Positions 9,766-20,021 of a stretch of DNA of 64,000 nt are shown one piece after another; position 1 is the stretch's first letter, and each line of letters begins with the position of its first letter. The DNA is from Flaviramulus_B aquimarinus. Lineage in GTDB: Bacteria; Bacteroidota; Bacteroidia; Flavobacteriales; Flavobacteriaceae. The notes below the pieces were generated by a model that saw nothing but the letters and a program-made list of their open reading frames with translations, ran no database searches and was not told the DNA's origin. The DNA is taken from assembly GCF_039543205.1 (NCBI RefSeq), contig NZ_BAABJH010000007.1, positions 242,642 to 306,641 on the forward strand, given 5' to 3'. A program made the translations under genes and the position numbers.

Positions 9766-10692
9766 CTAATTACAAATTGAATTTAATTCTTGATAATCAG
9801 ATTTTATAATATATGGATTTTGGTCATCCTGAATTTTAATACAAGTTAACTCTGGGTTTCTATCCACTCTTAAATCCACCAATTCAAGGTTGTTGCTTAC
9901 ATCAAGACTAGTAAGTGAATTGCTTGTAATATAAAGGTGCGTTAAATTTGTATTGCTATCAAGATCAATGTGTTTAAGTTTATTGCCAGAAATTAGTAAA
10001 GTCTCTAATGATGTATTGGTGCTAAAGTCTACTGCCTCAAGTTTATTAGATGGCATAAACACGTGTTGTAAATTTATTAATCCGTCCGTATCAATGAATT
10101 TCAAATCATTATGGCTAATATGTAAAACTTCTAAAGATTCATTATGAATACTAAAGTCCTCTAGATAATTCCAAGATAAGTCCAGATCCTTTAAATTTGT
10201 TGCGTTAGATAGTCCACTAATTGAGCTACTCGAACTAAATTCATTAGATTGTAGATCTACAAAAATTAAATTAGGATTATTACTAAAGTCAATACTGGAA
10301 ATCTTATTTCCCGTAAGATATAAAGTATCCAATAAGGTATTATAACTTAAATCAATATTCTCTAATTCTTGATTGCCCACAGATAATAGCTTTAAGTTTA
10401 CAAAGCCCTCAATGCCTGTCAAATCACTAATTTCACCAAAGTTGTTATGAAGATTTAAATCCAAAACACTTATAGCCTCTGCATCCGCCCTTAACATTTG
10501 TTGGTTAACAATACCGTCTGAATCTATATTCTGATTAATCAACTTTGTTTCAAAATGAATATCTGGAATTCTTAGATAAATATCATTTATCGGGATTGGC
10601 ATTTCATCTTTACTTGAACACGATATAATGGTTAACAATGTTAAGACAAAGATTAGGCAGGTAATTTTATTACTGCAAAAAGAAAATTTCAT
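9766..10692 (-). CDS. Leucine-rich-repeat lipoprotein
   Basis: A 308-residue predicted surface or periplasmic lipoprotein. The signal sequence ends in the lipobox T-I-I-S-C, with lipidation expected at that Cys. From about residue 75 to 290 there are roughly ten leucine-rich repeats of 20-22 residues with the pattern LxxLxLxxNxLxxIDxSxN, for example TLYLTGNKISSIDFS and LLISGNKLKHIDLDS. LRR solenoids of this kind usually bind proteins; the partner is not known. A single Cys pair near the C-terminus (TCIKI and the final SICN) may cap the solenoid. It is a single gene, convergent with aconitase. Confidence 0.85.
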   Translation of the reverse strand: MKFSFCSNKITCLIFVLTLLTIISCSSKDEMPIPINDIYLRIPDIHFETKLINQNIDSDGIVNQQMLRADAEAISVLDLNLHNNFGEISDLTGIEGFVNLKLLSVGNQELENIDLSYNTLLDTLYLTGNKISSIDFSNNPNLIFVDLQSNEFSSSSSISGLSNATNLKDLDLSWNYLEDFSIHNESLEVLHISHNDLKFIDTDGLINLQHVFMPSNKLEAVDFSTNTSLETLLISGNKLKHIDLDSNTNLTHLYITSNSLTSLDVSNNLELVDLRVDRNPELTCIKIQDDQNPYIIKSDYQELNSICN

Positions 10693-10937
10693 TTAAGTTA
10701 TTTTTAGTTATGATTTAAAAGACGGCTCTGAGGTTAAATTGTTACAGCAAAACCAAACTTTTTTTGATGTTATATAAAACTATTGCAGATACAAAAATAA
10801 TGTCCCTTTTCAATACCGAAATAGACTTCGGCCCTGGTCAGTATAAAAGTCCTTGATTTGTATTTTCAATGTCATTTTAAATATAATATTATCAATCTAT
10901 GGAAAGCAAAATTGTATTTTTACAAAAACTTCAAAAA

Positions 10938-11735
10938 ATGAATTCTAGACAAGACCAACTTAAAGCATTTGATCGCTTGTTAACCATAATGGATGAGTTA
11001 AGAGAGCAATGCCCATGGGATAAAAAGCAAACCATGGAAACATTAAGGCATCTTACTATTGAAGAAACCTATGAGCTTGGTGATGCTATTTTAGACAAAG
11101 ATTTAGAAGAAGTTAAAAAAGAATTAGGCGATGTGCTTTTGCATATTGTGTTTTATGCTAAAATAGGAAGCGAAACCCATGATTTTGATATGGCCGATGT
11201 GTGTCATACCATATGTGATAAACTCATACACAGACACCCACATATTTATAGCGATGTTAAAGTTGAAAATGAAGACGATGTCAAACGAAATTGGGAAACC
11301 CTAAAGCTAAAAGAAGGCAAGACTAGTGTTTTAGAAGGCGTGCCAAAAAGCCTACCTGCATTAGTAAAAGCCAATAGGATTCAAGAGAAAGTTGCAGGTG
11401 TTGGTTTTGATTGGGAAGCACCAAATCAAGTTTGGGAAAAAGTAGAGGAGGAGCTAAAGGAGTTTAAAACAGAATTGAAACTAGGTAACCAAGATAAAAT
11501 GGAAAGTGAGTTTGGTGATGTTATATTTTCTATGGTAAACTATGCTCGGTTTTTAAATATAAATCCAGAAAATGCTTTGGAGCGTACTAATAAAAAATTC
11601 TCAAAGAGATTCCAATATCTTGAAGCTAAAGCAAAAAGTTTAAATAAGCCCTTAAAAGATATGACCTTGGCTGAAATGGATGTGTATTGGGAGGAGGCAA
11701 AGCAACTCCCAAATAAGACATTGGAAAATCTGTGA
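10938..11735 (+). CDS. mazG: Nucleoside triphosphate pyrophosphohydrolase MazG
   Basis: MazG hydrolyses NTPs and dNTPs to the monophosphate and pyrophosphate, as a housecleaning enzyme, and in E. coli it also affects (p)ppGpp-linked starvation survival. Two MazG domains are visible: the first with CPWDKKQTMETLRHLTIEE and the metal-binding EETYELGDAI...KKELGDVLLH; the second with EKVEEELKEF...ESEFGDVIFSMVNYARF. I chose ATG 10938 (MNSRQDQLKAFDRLL), which resembles the usual family N-terminus. An upstream in-frame ATG at 10899 would add 13 residues. Stand-alone gene; about 130 nt separate it from the next one. Confidence 0.93.
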   Translation: MNSRQDQLKAFDRLLTIMDELREQCPWDKKQTMETLRHLTIEETYELGDAILDKDLEEVKKELGDVLLHIVFYAKIGSETHDFDMADVCHTICDKLIHRHPHIYSDVKVENEDDVKRNWETLKLKEGKTSVLEGVPKSLPALVKANRIQEKVAGVGFDWEAPNQVWEKVEEELKEFKTELKLGNQDKMESEFGDVIFSMVNYARFLNINPENALERTNKKFSKRFQYLEAKAKSLNKPLKDMTLAEMDVYWEEAKQLPNKTLENL

Positions 11736-11863
11736 TTTTCAAATTCAAACATTGGGAGGTGGTTTAAAATCTTTAGCCGTTTTATAGCGTTTTTTGTCCT
11801 AAATATGTGTAATACATGCTTTTTTGCCATATATTTATATAAAAAAGTCTATAAACCTTCCTA

Positions 11864-14800
11864 ATGTATAACAGAACAAATGGCATAAATTATTATGCTA
11901 TACTTTTATTATTGGCATCTCATTTATGTTATTCTCAAAATGTGGCACCTACATTAACAGCTATAGGAAATCAACTATACTGTCCTAAAAGTCAAATACA
12001 TATTGTAACCGATTTTGACATTGTAGATCCAGACGACACAGAAATTGATGCGTTGTTTATACAAATATCTACAGGATATGTTCAAGGCGCAGACACTTTA
12101 ATACTAACAGGCGACCACCCAAATGTATTAGCTGTATGGAATGCTACAGAAGGTAAACTAATACTAATAGGGAAATCGTCATCTCCAGTTAGTTATACGG
12201 AGTTAATTACAGCAGTAAAAAACATTGTCTTTCAAAGTATAAGTAACAACCCATCTAACAAAACGTTTTCAATAACTATTGGAACAGCTAACTTTTTGCC
12301 TTCAACAGGTCATTATTATGAGTTTGTTTCGTCAATTGGTATTACTTGGACAGAAGCTAAAACGGCTGCAGATAATAGAACCTATTTTGGCTTACAAGGT
12401 TATTTGGCTACAGTTACATCAGCAGCAGAAGCGCAATTAACAGGCGAACAGTCCTCTGGTGCAGGTTGGATTGGTGGTAGTGATGCTGAAACCGAAGGCG
12501 TTTGGAAATGGGTAACAGGACCAGAAATGGGTACTGTATTCTGGAATGGTTTAAGTAATGGATCGACACCTAATTATGCATTTTGGAACACAAATGAGCC
12601 CAATCAGGCTGGCGATGAAGATTATGCACATATAACGGCACCAACTATTGGGATACCAGGGTCTTGGAACGATTTAAGTAACACTGGAGCACCTAGTGGC
12701 GTTTATCAACCCAAAGGCTATATTATGGAGTATGGTGGGCTTCCTGGCGACCCTATTTTAAATATTTCTGCAAGTTCAAGTATATATACGTCACGTATTA
12801 TAGATACCAAGTCAGCAACCATTTGTGGTAGTGGTGCCCTTAGTCTGGAAGCTACAGCTTTGGAAGGCGATGTATTATGGTTTGATACCCTTATAGGAGG
12901 TACTCCATTATATAATGGACAAGTCTTTACTACGCCAACTTTAAATTTCACAACAACATATTATGCTTTAGCTTCCGTAAATGGATGTTTAGAAGGCGTA
13001 AGAGTACCTGTTACTGCTACAGTTGTACAAAGACCAAGTATAGTTTCAATAAATAATGATTTAATTTGCGATTCCGGGTCAGGAGTTTTATCGGCTACAG
13101 CATCTACTGGCATTATTAATTGGTATGATGTTCCTACTGGAGGGATGTCGTTACATACGGGGGCATCTTATACTACACCAACCCTAAACGCAACAACAAC
13201 CTATTACGTTGATGCTACAATTAATGGATGTACAACTTTGACTAGAACCCCAGTTACAGCAAGTGTGCAGGTTACATCTTTACCAACAGGAAATACCATA
13301 CAAAGCTTTTGCGATATTGAAGAGGCTACCATTTCTAATCTTGGAATAACTGGAGATTCAATTTTATGGTACGCTTCAGCCTCTGGAGGTGTCCCGCTTG
13401 ATACTTCAATACTGTTAACAACCAATACGTATTATGCCACCCAAACAATTAATACTTGTGAAAGTATGAATAGGTTGCCAGTAAATGTTACTGTATACGA
13501 AACAGTTGTTTTACCTCAAACTTCAAATATTCCTGATTTAAGTGTATGTGATTCTGATTTGGATGGTGATGACACGAACGGTTATGCAACATTCGATTTA
13601 ACAACCAATGAGTCAATACTATTAAACGGAAAATCAAGTTCAGATTTTACATTTTATTATTTTACAGATGCGGCTTATACGAATTTAATTCAGACACCTT
13701 CAAACCAATTTATAAACACCATTCAAAACAATCAAACGGTATATGTTAGGATTGAGAATAATCTTGATGCGACCTGTTATACAGATATATCATTTGATGT
13801 TAATGTATATGAACTTCCTGTAATTCAACCTTCAATAACACTTATTAACTGTGATGAAGATACTGATGGTTTTACAAATTTTAATTTAAATGAAGCCAAT
13901 GCTATTATTTCTAACAATAGTGAAGAATTAACCTTTACTTATCATCTATCACTATCTGATGCCAATACTAACAAGGTTAACACAATAAATGCATCATCAT
14001 TTAATAATACTATAGCAAATGTGGTGTATGTTCGTGTTGAAAGTATTGAGGGATGTTTTAGGGTGTCTACCATAAACTTACAAGTTTCTACAACGTCTTT
14101 TCCACAAGGATTTTTACAAGAATTGGAAACTTGTGATGAAGATGATGTAAATGATGGATTTTATGTTTTTGACTTAAACCTAGCTTCGGAATTGTTTATT
14201 GCTGAATTTCCTAGTGGTCAAAGCTTAAGTGTCCATTATTATAGAAATCTAAATGATGCCCAGTTAGAACAGAATGAAATAGTATCGACTAATGCTTATA
14301 AAAATGAAGAAGCGTTCTCGCAATTACTATATGTACGTGTTGAGAGTGATGATAATGGTGCATGTTTTGGACTTGGACCTCATTTGTTATTGACTGTGCA
14401 TCCTAGACCAGAATTTGAAATTGATCAAACTGGAGTGTATTGTTTAGATAATAATCCAATTTCACTTTTTACCTTTAACCCGAAAGGAGCATATAGCTAC
14501 GAATGGTATGATGCTAATGGTGGTATTGTGAGCACACAGTCTAATGCTATTGTGACTGTTGGAGGGCTTTATTCGGTTAAAGCGACTTCTAATTTTGGTT
14601 GTGAGTCTTTTGTGGAATCTTTTGAAGTTGTTGAATCTGCTAAAGCGGTTATAGAACGTGAAGATATTGCCATTGTTGAATTATCGGATAATAATAGCAT
14701 AACAATAAATAATGAGAATAACAATTTAGGTATTGGTGATTATGAGTTTGCATTAGATGATATAAATGGACCATATGGAGATGAACCTTTTTTTGATAGG

Positions 14801-15151
14801 GTAGGCGCCGGTTCACATATTATTTATGTAAAGGATAAAAATAGATGCGGTATTGCCGAGTTGGAAGTTTTTATTCTGGGTTTCCCTAAGTTCTTTACAC
14901 CTAATGCAGATGGATATAATGACGTATGGAAAATTAAGGGTTTAGGTTTAGATTTTTCAAGTGTTTCAACAGTTCGTATATACGATCGCTACGGGAAATT
15001 AATTAAGCAGTTAAATGCTAAAAATGGTGAATGGACTGGTCAGTTTAATGGTGAATTATTGCCAGAATCAGATTATTGGTTCATTGCGGAATTGGTTGAA
15101 ATTTCTGGACGTATTAAAACGTATCGTGGGCATTTTAGTTTAATCAGATAA
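11864..15151 (+). CDS. Large T9SS type B secreted protein with C-type lectin and Ig-like domains
   Basis: A 1095-residue secreted protein. After a signal peptide ending HLCYSQ comes a cadherin-like segment (about 27-150). A C-type-lectin-like domain follows (about 150-285), with the typical WIGGSDAETEGVWKW, FWNTNEPNQAGDEDY and GSWNDL pieces. Two or three Ig_7-like repeats come next (about 310-545), each with WFDTLIGGTPL...TTYYALASVNGC style ends, then several beta-rich modules with DxDxDG elements. The last 85 residues are a gliding-motility/CHU_C type B T9SS domain: FFTPNADGYNDVWKI, VRIYDRYGKLI, GxWTGxFNG. Export through T9SS and surface attachment or release is expected; ligand specificity is unknown. 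It is followed by a strong terminator. Confidence 0.88.
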   Translation: MYNRTNGINYYAILLLLASHLCYSQNVAPTLTAIGNQLYCPKSQIHIVTDFDIVDPDDTEIDALFIQISTGYVQGADTLILTGDHPNVLAVWNATEGKLILIGKSSSPVSYTELITAVKNIVFQSISNNPSNKTFSITIGTANFLPSTGHYYEFVSSIGITWTEAKTAADNRTYFGLQGYLATVTSAAEAQLTGEQSSGAGWIGGSDAETEGVWKWVTGPEMGTVFWNGLSNGSTPNYAFWNTNEPNQAGDEDYAHITAPTIGIPGSWNDLSNTGAPSGVYQPKGYIMEYGGLPGDPILNISASSSIYTSRIIDTKSATICGSGALSLEATALEGDVLWFDTLIGGTPLYNGQVFTTPTLNFTTTYYALASVNGCLEGVRVPVTATVVQRPSIVSINNDLICDSGSGVLSATASTGIINWYDVPTGGMSLHTGASYTTPTLNATTTYYVDATINGCTTLTRTPVTASVQVTSLPTGNTIQSFCDIEEATISNLGITGDSILWYASASGGVPLDTSILLTTNTYYATQTINTCESMNRLPVNVTVYETVVLPQTSNIPDLSVCDSDLDGDDTNGYATFDLTTNESILLNGKSSSDFTFYYFTDAAYTNLIQTPSNQFINTIQNNQTVYVRIENNLDATCYTDISFDVNVYELPVIQPSITLINCDEDTDGFTNFNLNEANAIISNNSEELTFTYHLSLSDANTNKVNTINASSFNNTIANVVYVRVESIEGCFRVSTINLQVSTTSFPQGFLQELETCDEDDVNDGFYVFDLNLASELFIAEFPSGQSLSVHYYRNLNDAQLEQNEIVSTNAYKNEEAFSQLLYVRVESDDNGACFGLGPHLLLTVHPRPEFEIDQTGVYCLDNNPISLFTFNPKGAYSYEWYDANGGIVSTQSNAIVTVGGLYSVKATSNFGCESFVESFEVVESAKAVIEREDIAIVELSDNNSITINNENNNLGIGDYEFALDDINGPYGDEPFFDRVGAGSHIIYVKDKNRCGIAELEVFILGFPKFFTPNADGYNDVWKIKGLGLDFSSVSTVRIYDRYGKLIKQLNAKNGEWTGQFNGELLPESDYWFIAELVEISGRIKTYRGHFSLIR

Positions 15152-15152
15152 A

Positions 15153-15182
15153 AAAAGCAACTGAGTTTTACCCGTTGCTTTT
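15153..15182. terminator. Bidirectional terminator between convergent genes
   Basis: Nine-bp arms AAAAGCAAC (15153-15161) and GTTGCTTTT (15174-15182). A-runs on the left and T-runs on the right allow it to serve both the T9SS type B gene (plus) and the DUF349 gene (minus). Confidence 0.8.
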
Positions 15183-15207
15183 TGTAATTATTATTGTGCG
15201 CTAACCC

Positions 15208-17220
15208 TTAATAGAGTTCTTTAATTTTACTAAGTTTATTTTTCAAGAGATTTAAAGATTCCTTGTGCGCCTTAATATTATTATGAACGTCTTTTACTAG
15301 TGGATTGTCCTCGTCAACATTAGTAAAAAATTGTAAATTGTTTTCCAACTGATTAATCTGACTATTGACTTCGTCAATTTTTTTACGAATAAATGAGTGT
15401 TCATTATCTAAATTTCTATTGTCATCAGAAGTATTAAGGGAATCCAGTTTGTTTTCATACTTAATCATTTCAACCTCGTTCTTATCCATTTTCAAACGGG
15501 TTAATAATCCATCAATAATTTTCTGAAATTTACCTTCAATATAACGTTTGTCATTAGGGACTCTACCCAATGTTTTCCATTGCTTTATATATTCTTTTAT
15601 AGTAGCTAGACCTTTGTCTTTATCACTTGGCAGTTTTAGACCTTTTAAGGTACTTAATAATTCATTCTTTTTGTTGTATGCATCAACTTGTTCTTGACTT
15701 GCGGCATTTCTTTTTGCATGTATTCTGTCAAAATAATGGTTGCAAGCTGCTTTAAATTGCTTCCAAATTTTATCGCTGTCCTTTCTTGGAACGTGACCGG
15801 TTTTTTTCCAATCACTTTGGATTTTTTTCATCAAAGGTGTGGTGACTTCAAAATCGTCACTATCTTTATTGTCTTCAGCAATTTTAATCAAATCTAATTT
15901 TAATTGAAGGTTTTTATACTGATCTTTTTTAAGACCTTTATAAAACGCATTCTTTTGTCTGTTAAATGTTCGTACAGATTCTTTAAACTTGGTCCAAGTA
16001 TTTTCATTTACTTTTATAGGTACTTTTCCAGCATTAAAAAAAGCTTCTCGTTGTTCTTCAATAGCTTTTATTTTCTTTTGCCATGCACTATGAGATTTGC
16101 TTTCTTGAGCATTTATTGCATCAATATTAGCAATGATTTGAAGTTTGACCTCCAAGTTTTTTTCATGAATTTTATCTATATCCTTATAATAGAGTTGGCG
16201 CTTGTCGTTAATTGTTTTTGTAGCGGCTTTAAAACGCTCCCAAATGTCTTCACGATGTTCTCTTCCAACTGGTCCAAGCTCTTCTTTCCACATTTTGTGC
16301 AATTCTTGAAGTTCTCTAAAGGATCGCATAACATTATCATCTTTTGCCAACTCCTCTGCACGCTCAATAATTAGTAATTTCTTTTCTAAATTATGTTTGA
16401 AATCTAAATCGCGTAAATCTCTATTTAAGTGTAGAAAATCGTAAAATCGTTCTACATGGTGGTGATAGCTATTCCAGGCATTATTGTATTTGTCTCTAGG
16501 GATTGGTCCTGTATTTCTCCAACGGTCTTGTAGTTCCTTAAAGTGCTTATAAGTAGTATTTATATTTTCTTCTAAGTTGAGCAAACCTTTTAATTCTTCT
16601 ATAATTTCAAGTTTGTCAGCTAAATTTTGCTTTAAATTTTTCTCTAAACTTTGGTAATGCTCATTGACTTTTTTTCTATAGGCTTTGTAAGCCTCTTTAT
16701 ATCTTTTTTGAATGGGTGAAGAATAATAAAAATCAATTTCGTTACCACCATCATTTACAAAATCTTCCTTTTTTTCATCAAGTAATGCTTGGAACTTTGT
16801 TTTAAATACGGCATTTATATGATCAACATGCGATTTTATAGCTTGAACTTTTTCATTCTTTAAAAGCTTTTCTAGTTCAATAGCAAGTGATTCTAAAGAC
16901 ATGGTGTCGTACTCTTTTACCTTGATCTTGTGTCTGTCTTTATTGCCTTCATCTTCAGCGTCTTCAGCATTGGATTCTTCAATTTCATTTATAACTTCAT
17001 CTTGCTCTTCAACACTATTTGGGTTTTCCTCTTTTTCGTTTTCTGTTTTGCCTACTGCTGCTTCAAGCTTTTTATCTCCTTCAATAGCATCATGAGTTGT
17101 TTCTGCATCTTTAAGCGATGCGGATTCAACGTTTTGATTTCCATCTAATTCTATTGAGTTTTCATTAGAATTACTTTTATTGGTTTCCTCTGCTTCAGGC
17201 AGTTTATTAATATCAGACAT
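15208..17220 (-). CDS. DUF349 domain-containing protein
   Basis: A 670-residue cytoplasmic protein. The first 110 residues are acidic, low-complexity and Glu/Asn-rich. From about 120 to 560 there are about five tandem DUF349 repeats of about 75 residues, recognisable by W-K-x-x-G-x-x-P/R elements such as RWRNTGPIPRDKYNNAW, MWKEELGPVGREHREDIW and DWKKTGHVPRKDSDKIW. The C-terminal 90 residues are a predicted coiled coil. The family is common in Bacteroidota and has no settled function. The gene lies downstream of aroE with a 106-nt gap. Its N-terminal composition produces long antisense ORFs, which are not genes. Confidence 0.88.
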   Translation of the reverse strand: MSDINKLPEAEETNKSNSNENSIELDGNQNVESASLKDAETTHDAIEGDKKLEAAVGKTENEKEENPNSVEEQDEVINEIEESNAEDAEDEGNKDRHKIKVKEYDTMSLESLAIELEKLLKNEKVQAIKSHVDHINAVFKTKFQALLDEKKEDFVNDGGNEIDFYYSSPIQKRYKEAYKAYRKKVNEHYQSLEKNLKQNLADKLEIIEELKGLLNLEENINTTYKHFKELQDRWRNTGPIPRDKYNNAWNSYHHHVERFYDFLHLNRDLRDLDFKHNLEKKLLIIERAEELAKDDNVMRSFRELQELHKMWKEELGPVGREHREDIWERFKAATKTINDKRQLYYKDIDKIHEKNLEVKLQIIANIDAINAQESKSHSAWQKKIKAIEEQREAFFNAGKVPIKVNENTWTKFKESVRTFNRQKNAFYKGLKKDQYKNLQLKLDLIKIAEDNKDSDDFEVTTPLMKKIQSDWKKTGHVPRKDSDKIWKQFKAACNHYFDRIHAKRNAASQEQVDAYNKKNELLSTLKGLKLPSDKDKGLATIKEYIKQWKTLGRVPNDKRYIEGKFQKIIDGLLTRLKMDKNEVEMIKYENKLDSLNTSDDNRNLDNEHSFIRKKIDEVNSQINQLENNLQFFTNVDEDNPLVKDVHNNIKAHKESLNLLKNKLSKIKELY

Positions 17221-17326
17221 TTTAAAAAATGTTAAGGTTCGTTATATTACTTTTGACTTTAAAGATACTAACAAGTAAAGTATTTACAAAGTACAGTAAA
17301 GGGTTTTAATGTTTTGTTTGGAAGTT

Positions 17327-18067
17327 TTATTTTAAATTCCAGATAGACCAGGCTTTTTCGGCTTGCAATTTTAGCATGTTTAACCCATTTATAATGGTGG
17401 CTTGGTTTTGCTCACCTTGTTTTAAAAAACTGGTTTTTTCTGGATTGTAAATGAGGTCGAATAGAATATGGTTTTTGTTTATGGCATGATAAGGAATACT
17501 TGGACAATCATTAACATTAGGAAATGTGCCTAATGGTGTGCTGTTAATAATGATTTGATGGGCTTTAATATCGCTTTCTTGTAAGGTGTCATAAGAAAAG
17601 TCAATATCTTTTTTGAGTTTTCTTGAAACATATTGATATGAAATCCCCATTTCTTTTAAGCTATAAGCTATAGCTTTACTAGCACCTCCTGTTCCTAAAA
17701 TTAAAGCTTTTTTATGGTGCGATTTAATAAATGGCTTTAGTGTATTTTTAAAGCCGTAACAATCGGTATTGTAACCTACTAATTTCCCTTTTTTTGTTAT
17801 TTTAATGGTGTTTACTGCACCAATGGCTTTAGCTTTTTTGTTTATTTTATCTAGATAAGGAATAACTTGTTCTTTGTAAGGAATGGTAACATTTAGTCCT
17901 TTTAGCCCTTTGGTGTTTTTTATAATTGAAGGAAATAAATCAATGTTCTCAATATCAAAATTTTCATAAGACGTATTATCAATGCCTTCATCTTCAAACT
18001 TTTTTTTAAAGTATGATTTTGAAAATGAATACGATATATTTTTGCCTAAAAGCCCTAATTTATTCAT
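17327..18067 (-). CDS. aroE: Shikimate dehydrogenase
   Basis: Reduces 3-dehydroshikimate to shikimate with NADPH (aromatic amino acid pathway, cytoplasm). With the start at 18067 the protein is 246 residues. It begins MNKLGLLGKNISYSFSKSYF; the SYSxS substrate loop, the catalytic Lys65 in NVTIPYKEQV, the NTDCYGF Asp and the Rossmann glycine motif LGTGGASKA are all present. The ATG overlaps the stop of the upstream DUF368 gene as ATGA, which is strong support for this start. An upstream in-frame codon at 18097 would extend it by 10 residues. It is slightly short for the family but complete. Confidence 0.94.
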   Translation of the reverse strand: MNKLGLLGKNISYSFSKSYFKKKFEDEGIDNTSYENFDIENIDLFPSIIKNTKGLKGLNVTIPYKEQVIPYLDKINKKAKAIGAVNTIKITKKGKLVGYNTDCYGFKNTLKPFIKSHHKKALILGTGGASKAIAYSLKEMGISYQYVSRKLKKDIDFSYDTLQESDIKAHQIIINSTPLGTFPNVNDCPSIPYHAINKNHILFDLIYNPEKTSFLKQGEQNQATIINGLNMLKLQAEKAWSIWNLK

Positions 18068-19080
18068 TTGGTTTTTCTTGTTTTTTGCCCGTACCATTCT
18101 AATGCTAACACTATTAAAATGCCAAGGAGGATAAAACCAATGGCATAATAAGTTTCTGTATTTAAGTTTGGAATAAAACGTTTGTAGTTTTTTATAACTT
18201 TAGATCCAGTAGAATCTAAGAGAAAACTATGGTCTTCATTTAATTTATAAATTGTTTTTTTCCATGGCCATACAACTCCTAAAGACCCTATAATAAAACC
18301 AATAATGGCAGATAGGGTAATACTTTTGAAATGCTTTAATATGTAACTTAAAAAATGCGAAAATGTAACTAAACCAGTAACGGATCCTAGAGTAAATACA
18401 CTTAAAACTTTAAGCATTCGGATGCGTTCTGCGTCTTTGAAAAAGCTAAAATCTCCACTTAGAACATCAGAAAGAGTATCGTATAATGCATTGACAGAAT
18501 CTACTAAAAGCAGCACATAGTTTCCTAAAAGAATGAGAATGAACGAGCCAGAAAAACCAGGAAGTGTCATTCCCGAAACACTAATAATACCACAGAAAAA
18601 AACAAACCAAAGATTATCATTTTCTTTGGCGGGATTAAAAAAACTAATGCTAACACCAAGTATAATACCTATGGCTAAAACCACGTACGTTTTATAATTC
18701 CAATCTTTAAAATCTTTATTGATATAGTAAATAGAACCTATAATCATTCCAAAGAAAACACTCCAAACATAGAGCTCATAATGTTTTATTAAATAGTCCA
18801 GAACTTTAGATATACTAAAATAACTAACGATCATCCCAAAAAAAAGTAAGCTTAAAAATCGCCCATTTATATATCTATAAAAACTTTTAAATCGCCCATT
18901 TATTAACAGTTTAAAAGCCTTTCCATTTACTTTTTTAAGCGAATAGATAAACTCTTCATAAAAACCTGCTACAAAGGCCACAACTCCACCAGAAACCCCA
19001 GGAACTTTATTGGCAGCACCCATCCCTAATCCTTTTAGGATCAGAAAAATTTTATCGGTAACCGTTCTAGTGCTTTCCAT
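18064..19080 (-). CDS. DUF368 membrane protein (polyprenyl-phosphate transporter family), copy 2
   Basis: A 338-residue polytopic membrane protein of the DUF368 family. Members (PopT) have been reported to translocate undecaprenyl phosphate across the cytoplasmic membrane for recycling of the cell-envelope carrier. The family signature GMGAANKVPGVSGGVVAFV is near residue 20, and the second half-repeat shows SGMTLPGFSGSFILILLGNY. About eight to ten helices are visible, with a soluble insert near 275-310 containing VVWPWKKTI. It is preceded 2 nt upstream by a paralog and overlaps aroE by 4 nt, so the three genes form one operon. Transport role is taken from the family. Confidence 0.88.
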   Translation of the reverse strand: MESTRTVTDKIFLILKGLGMGAANKVPGVSGGVVAFVAGFYEEFIYSLKKVNGKAFKLLINGRFKSFYRYINGRFLSLLFFGMIVSYFSISKVLDYLIKHYELYVWSVFFGMIIGSIYYINKDFKDWNYKTYVVLAIGIILGVSISFFNPAKENDNLWFVFFCGIISVSGMTLPGFSGSFILILLGNYVLLLVDSVNALYDTLSDVLSGDFSFFKDAERIRMLKVLSVFTLGSVTGLVTFSHFLSYILKHFKSITLSAIIGFIIGSLGVVWPWKKTIYKLNEDHSFLLDSTGSKVIKNYKRFIPNLNTETYYAIGFILLGILIVLALEWYGQKTRKTK

Positions 19081-19082
19081 GG

Positions 19083-20000
19083 TTATTCCTTAGACCCTAA
19101 TTTTTCAAGAATAAAAATAGTTGAAAATCCAAGAACCATCAAAATGACTGCAAATAGTATTTGGCTGTCTCCATCAAATGAAAACGGAGATATGCTTTCT
19201 TGTAATAATGGTTTTTCTATACCTTTAGAATTTGTGTGCCATGATATGGTTTTTTTCCAAGGCCAGACTTTATTTAATGACCCAAAAATAAAACCAGTAA
19301 GTAAGGCTAATGTAATATTATGATAATGTTTAAAAAGCCATTTTAGTAAGTGGCTAAAACTTAACAGGCCAACAAGGGCACCAATGGAAAAAACCATTAT
19401 TTTTTTTAGATCGATGTGATGTATAGCATCACTTAAGGCTTTGTAAGCGCCAAGAATTATTAAAATAAATGAACCGGATATACCAGGTAATATCATAGCA
19501 CAAATGGCAATAGCTCCAGCAATAAATAGAAACCAAGGACTTTCATTCGTGTCTAAAGATGGAAGTTTGCTAATATAAAAGGCAATAATTGCTCCAATAA
19601 TTAAAAAAATACTAACTGCAATATTCCATTTTGTAATTTGTTTTCCAACAAAATAGATACTGGCCACAATAAGACCAAAAAAGAACGACCATATTAAAAT
19701 GGGATGAAACTCAAGTAAATATTTTGCAAGTTTCATAAAGGAGACAAAGCTGATTATAATTCCAGACATAAGTGCCAGAATAAAATTTCCATTGAGTTGC
19801 TTCCAAAAAGGTTTGATGCCTTTACTGAAAAGTGTCTTAAAAAGTGAAAGATTTACATTGCTTATTGTTTCAATTAATTCTTCATAAATACCAGAAATAA
19901 ATGCGATAGTTCCTCCAGAAACTCCAGGAACAGCATCTGCGGCACCCATTGCTAATCCTTTAAAAGAAATGATTAAGTAATCTTTGAGACGTCTTTGCAT
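19083..20000 (-). CDS. DUF368 membrane protein (polyprenyl-phosphate transporter family), copy 1
   Basis: A 305-residue paralog of the next gene with the same architecture: signature GAADAVPGVSGGTIAFISG at about 18-36 and the second-half motif MILPGISGSFILIILGAY, then LNKVWPWKKTISW near the C-terminus. It is predicted to translocate undecaprenyl phosphate like other DUF368 (PopT) proteins. It is the first gene of the run DUF368-DUF368-aroE and follows a TAnnTTTG-type box. Two side-by-side copies could divide labour, for example by substrate or pH, or form a heteromer; the sequence does not decide. Confidence 0.88.
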   Translation of the reverse strand: MQRRLKDYLIISFKGLAMGAADAVPGVSGGTIAFISGIYEELIETISNVNLSLFKTLFSKGIKPFWKQLNGNFILALMSGIIISFVSFMKLAKYLLEFHPILIWSFFFGLIVASIYFVGKQITKWNIAVSIFLIIGAIIAFYISKLPSLDTNESPWFLFIAGAIAICAMILPGISGSFILIILGAYKALSDAIHHIDLKKIMVFSIGALVGLLSFSHLLKWLFKHYHNITLALLTGFIFGSLNKVWPWKKTISWHTNSKGIEKPLLQESISPFSFDGDSQILFAVILMVLGFSTIFILEKLGSKE

Positions 20001-20021
20001 ATTGTAATTTTAATAGAAAAC

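Noticed and set aside
15904..16374. 156-aa plus-strand ORF
   Set aside because: It is antisense to the DUF349 gene, has Phe/Ser/Ile-rich shadow composition and no start context; the minus-strand gene has clear domains.
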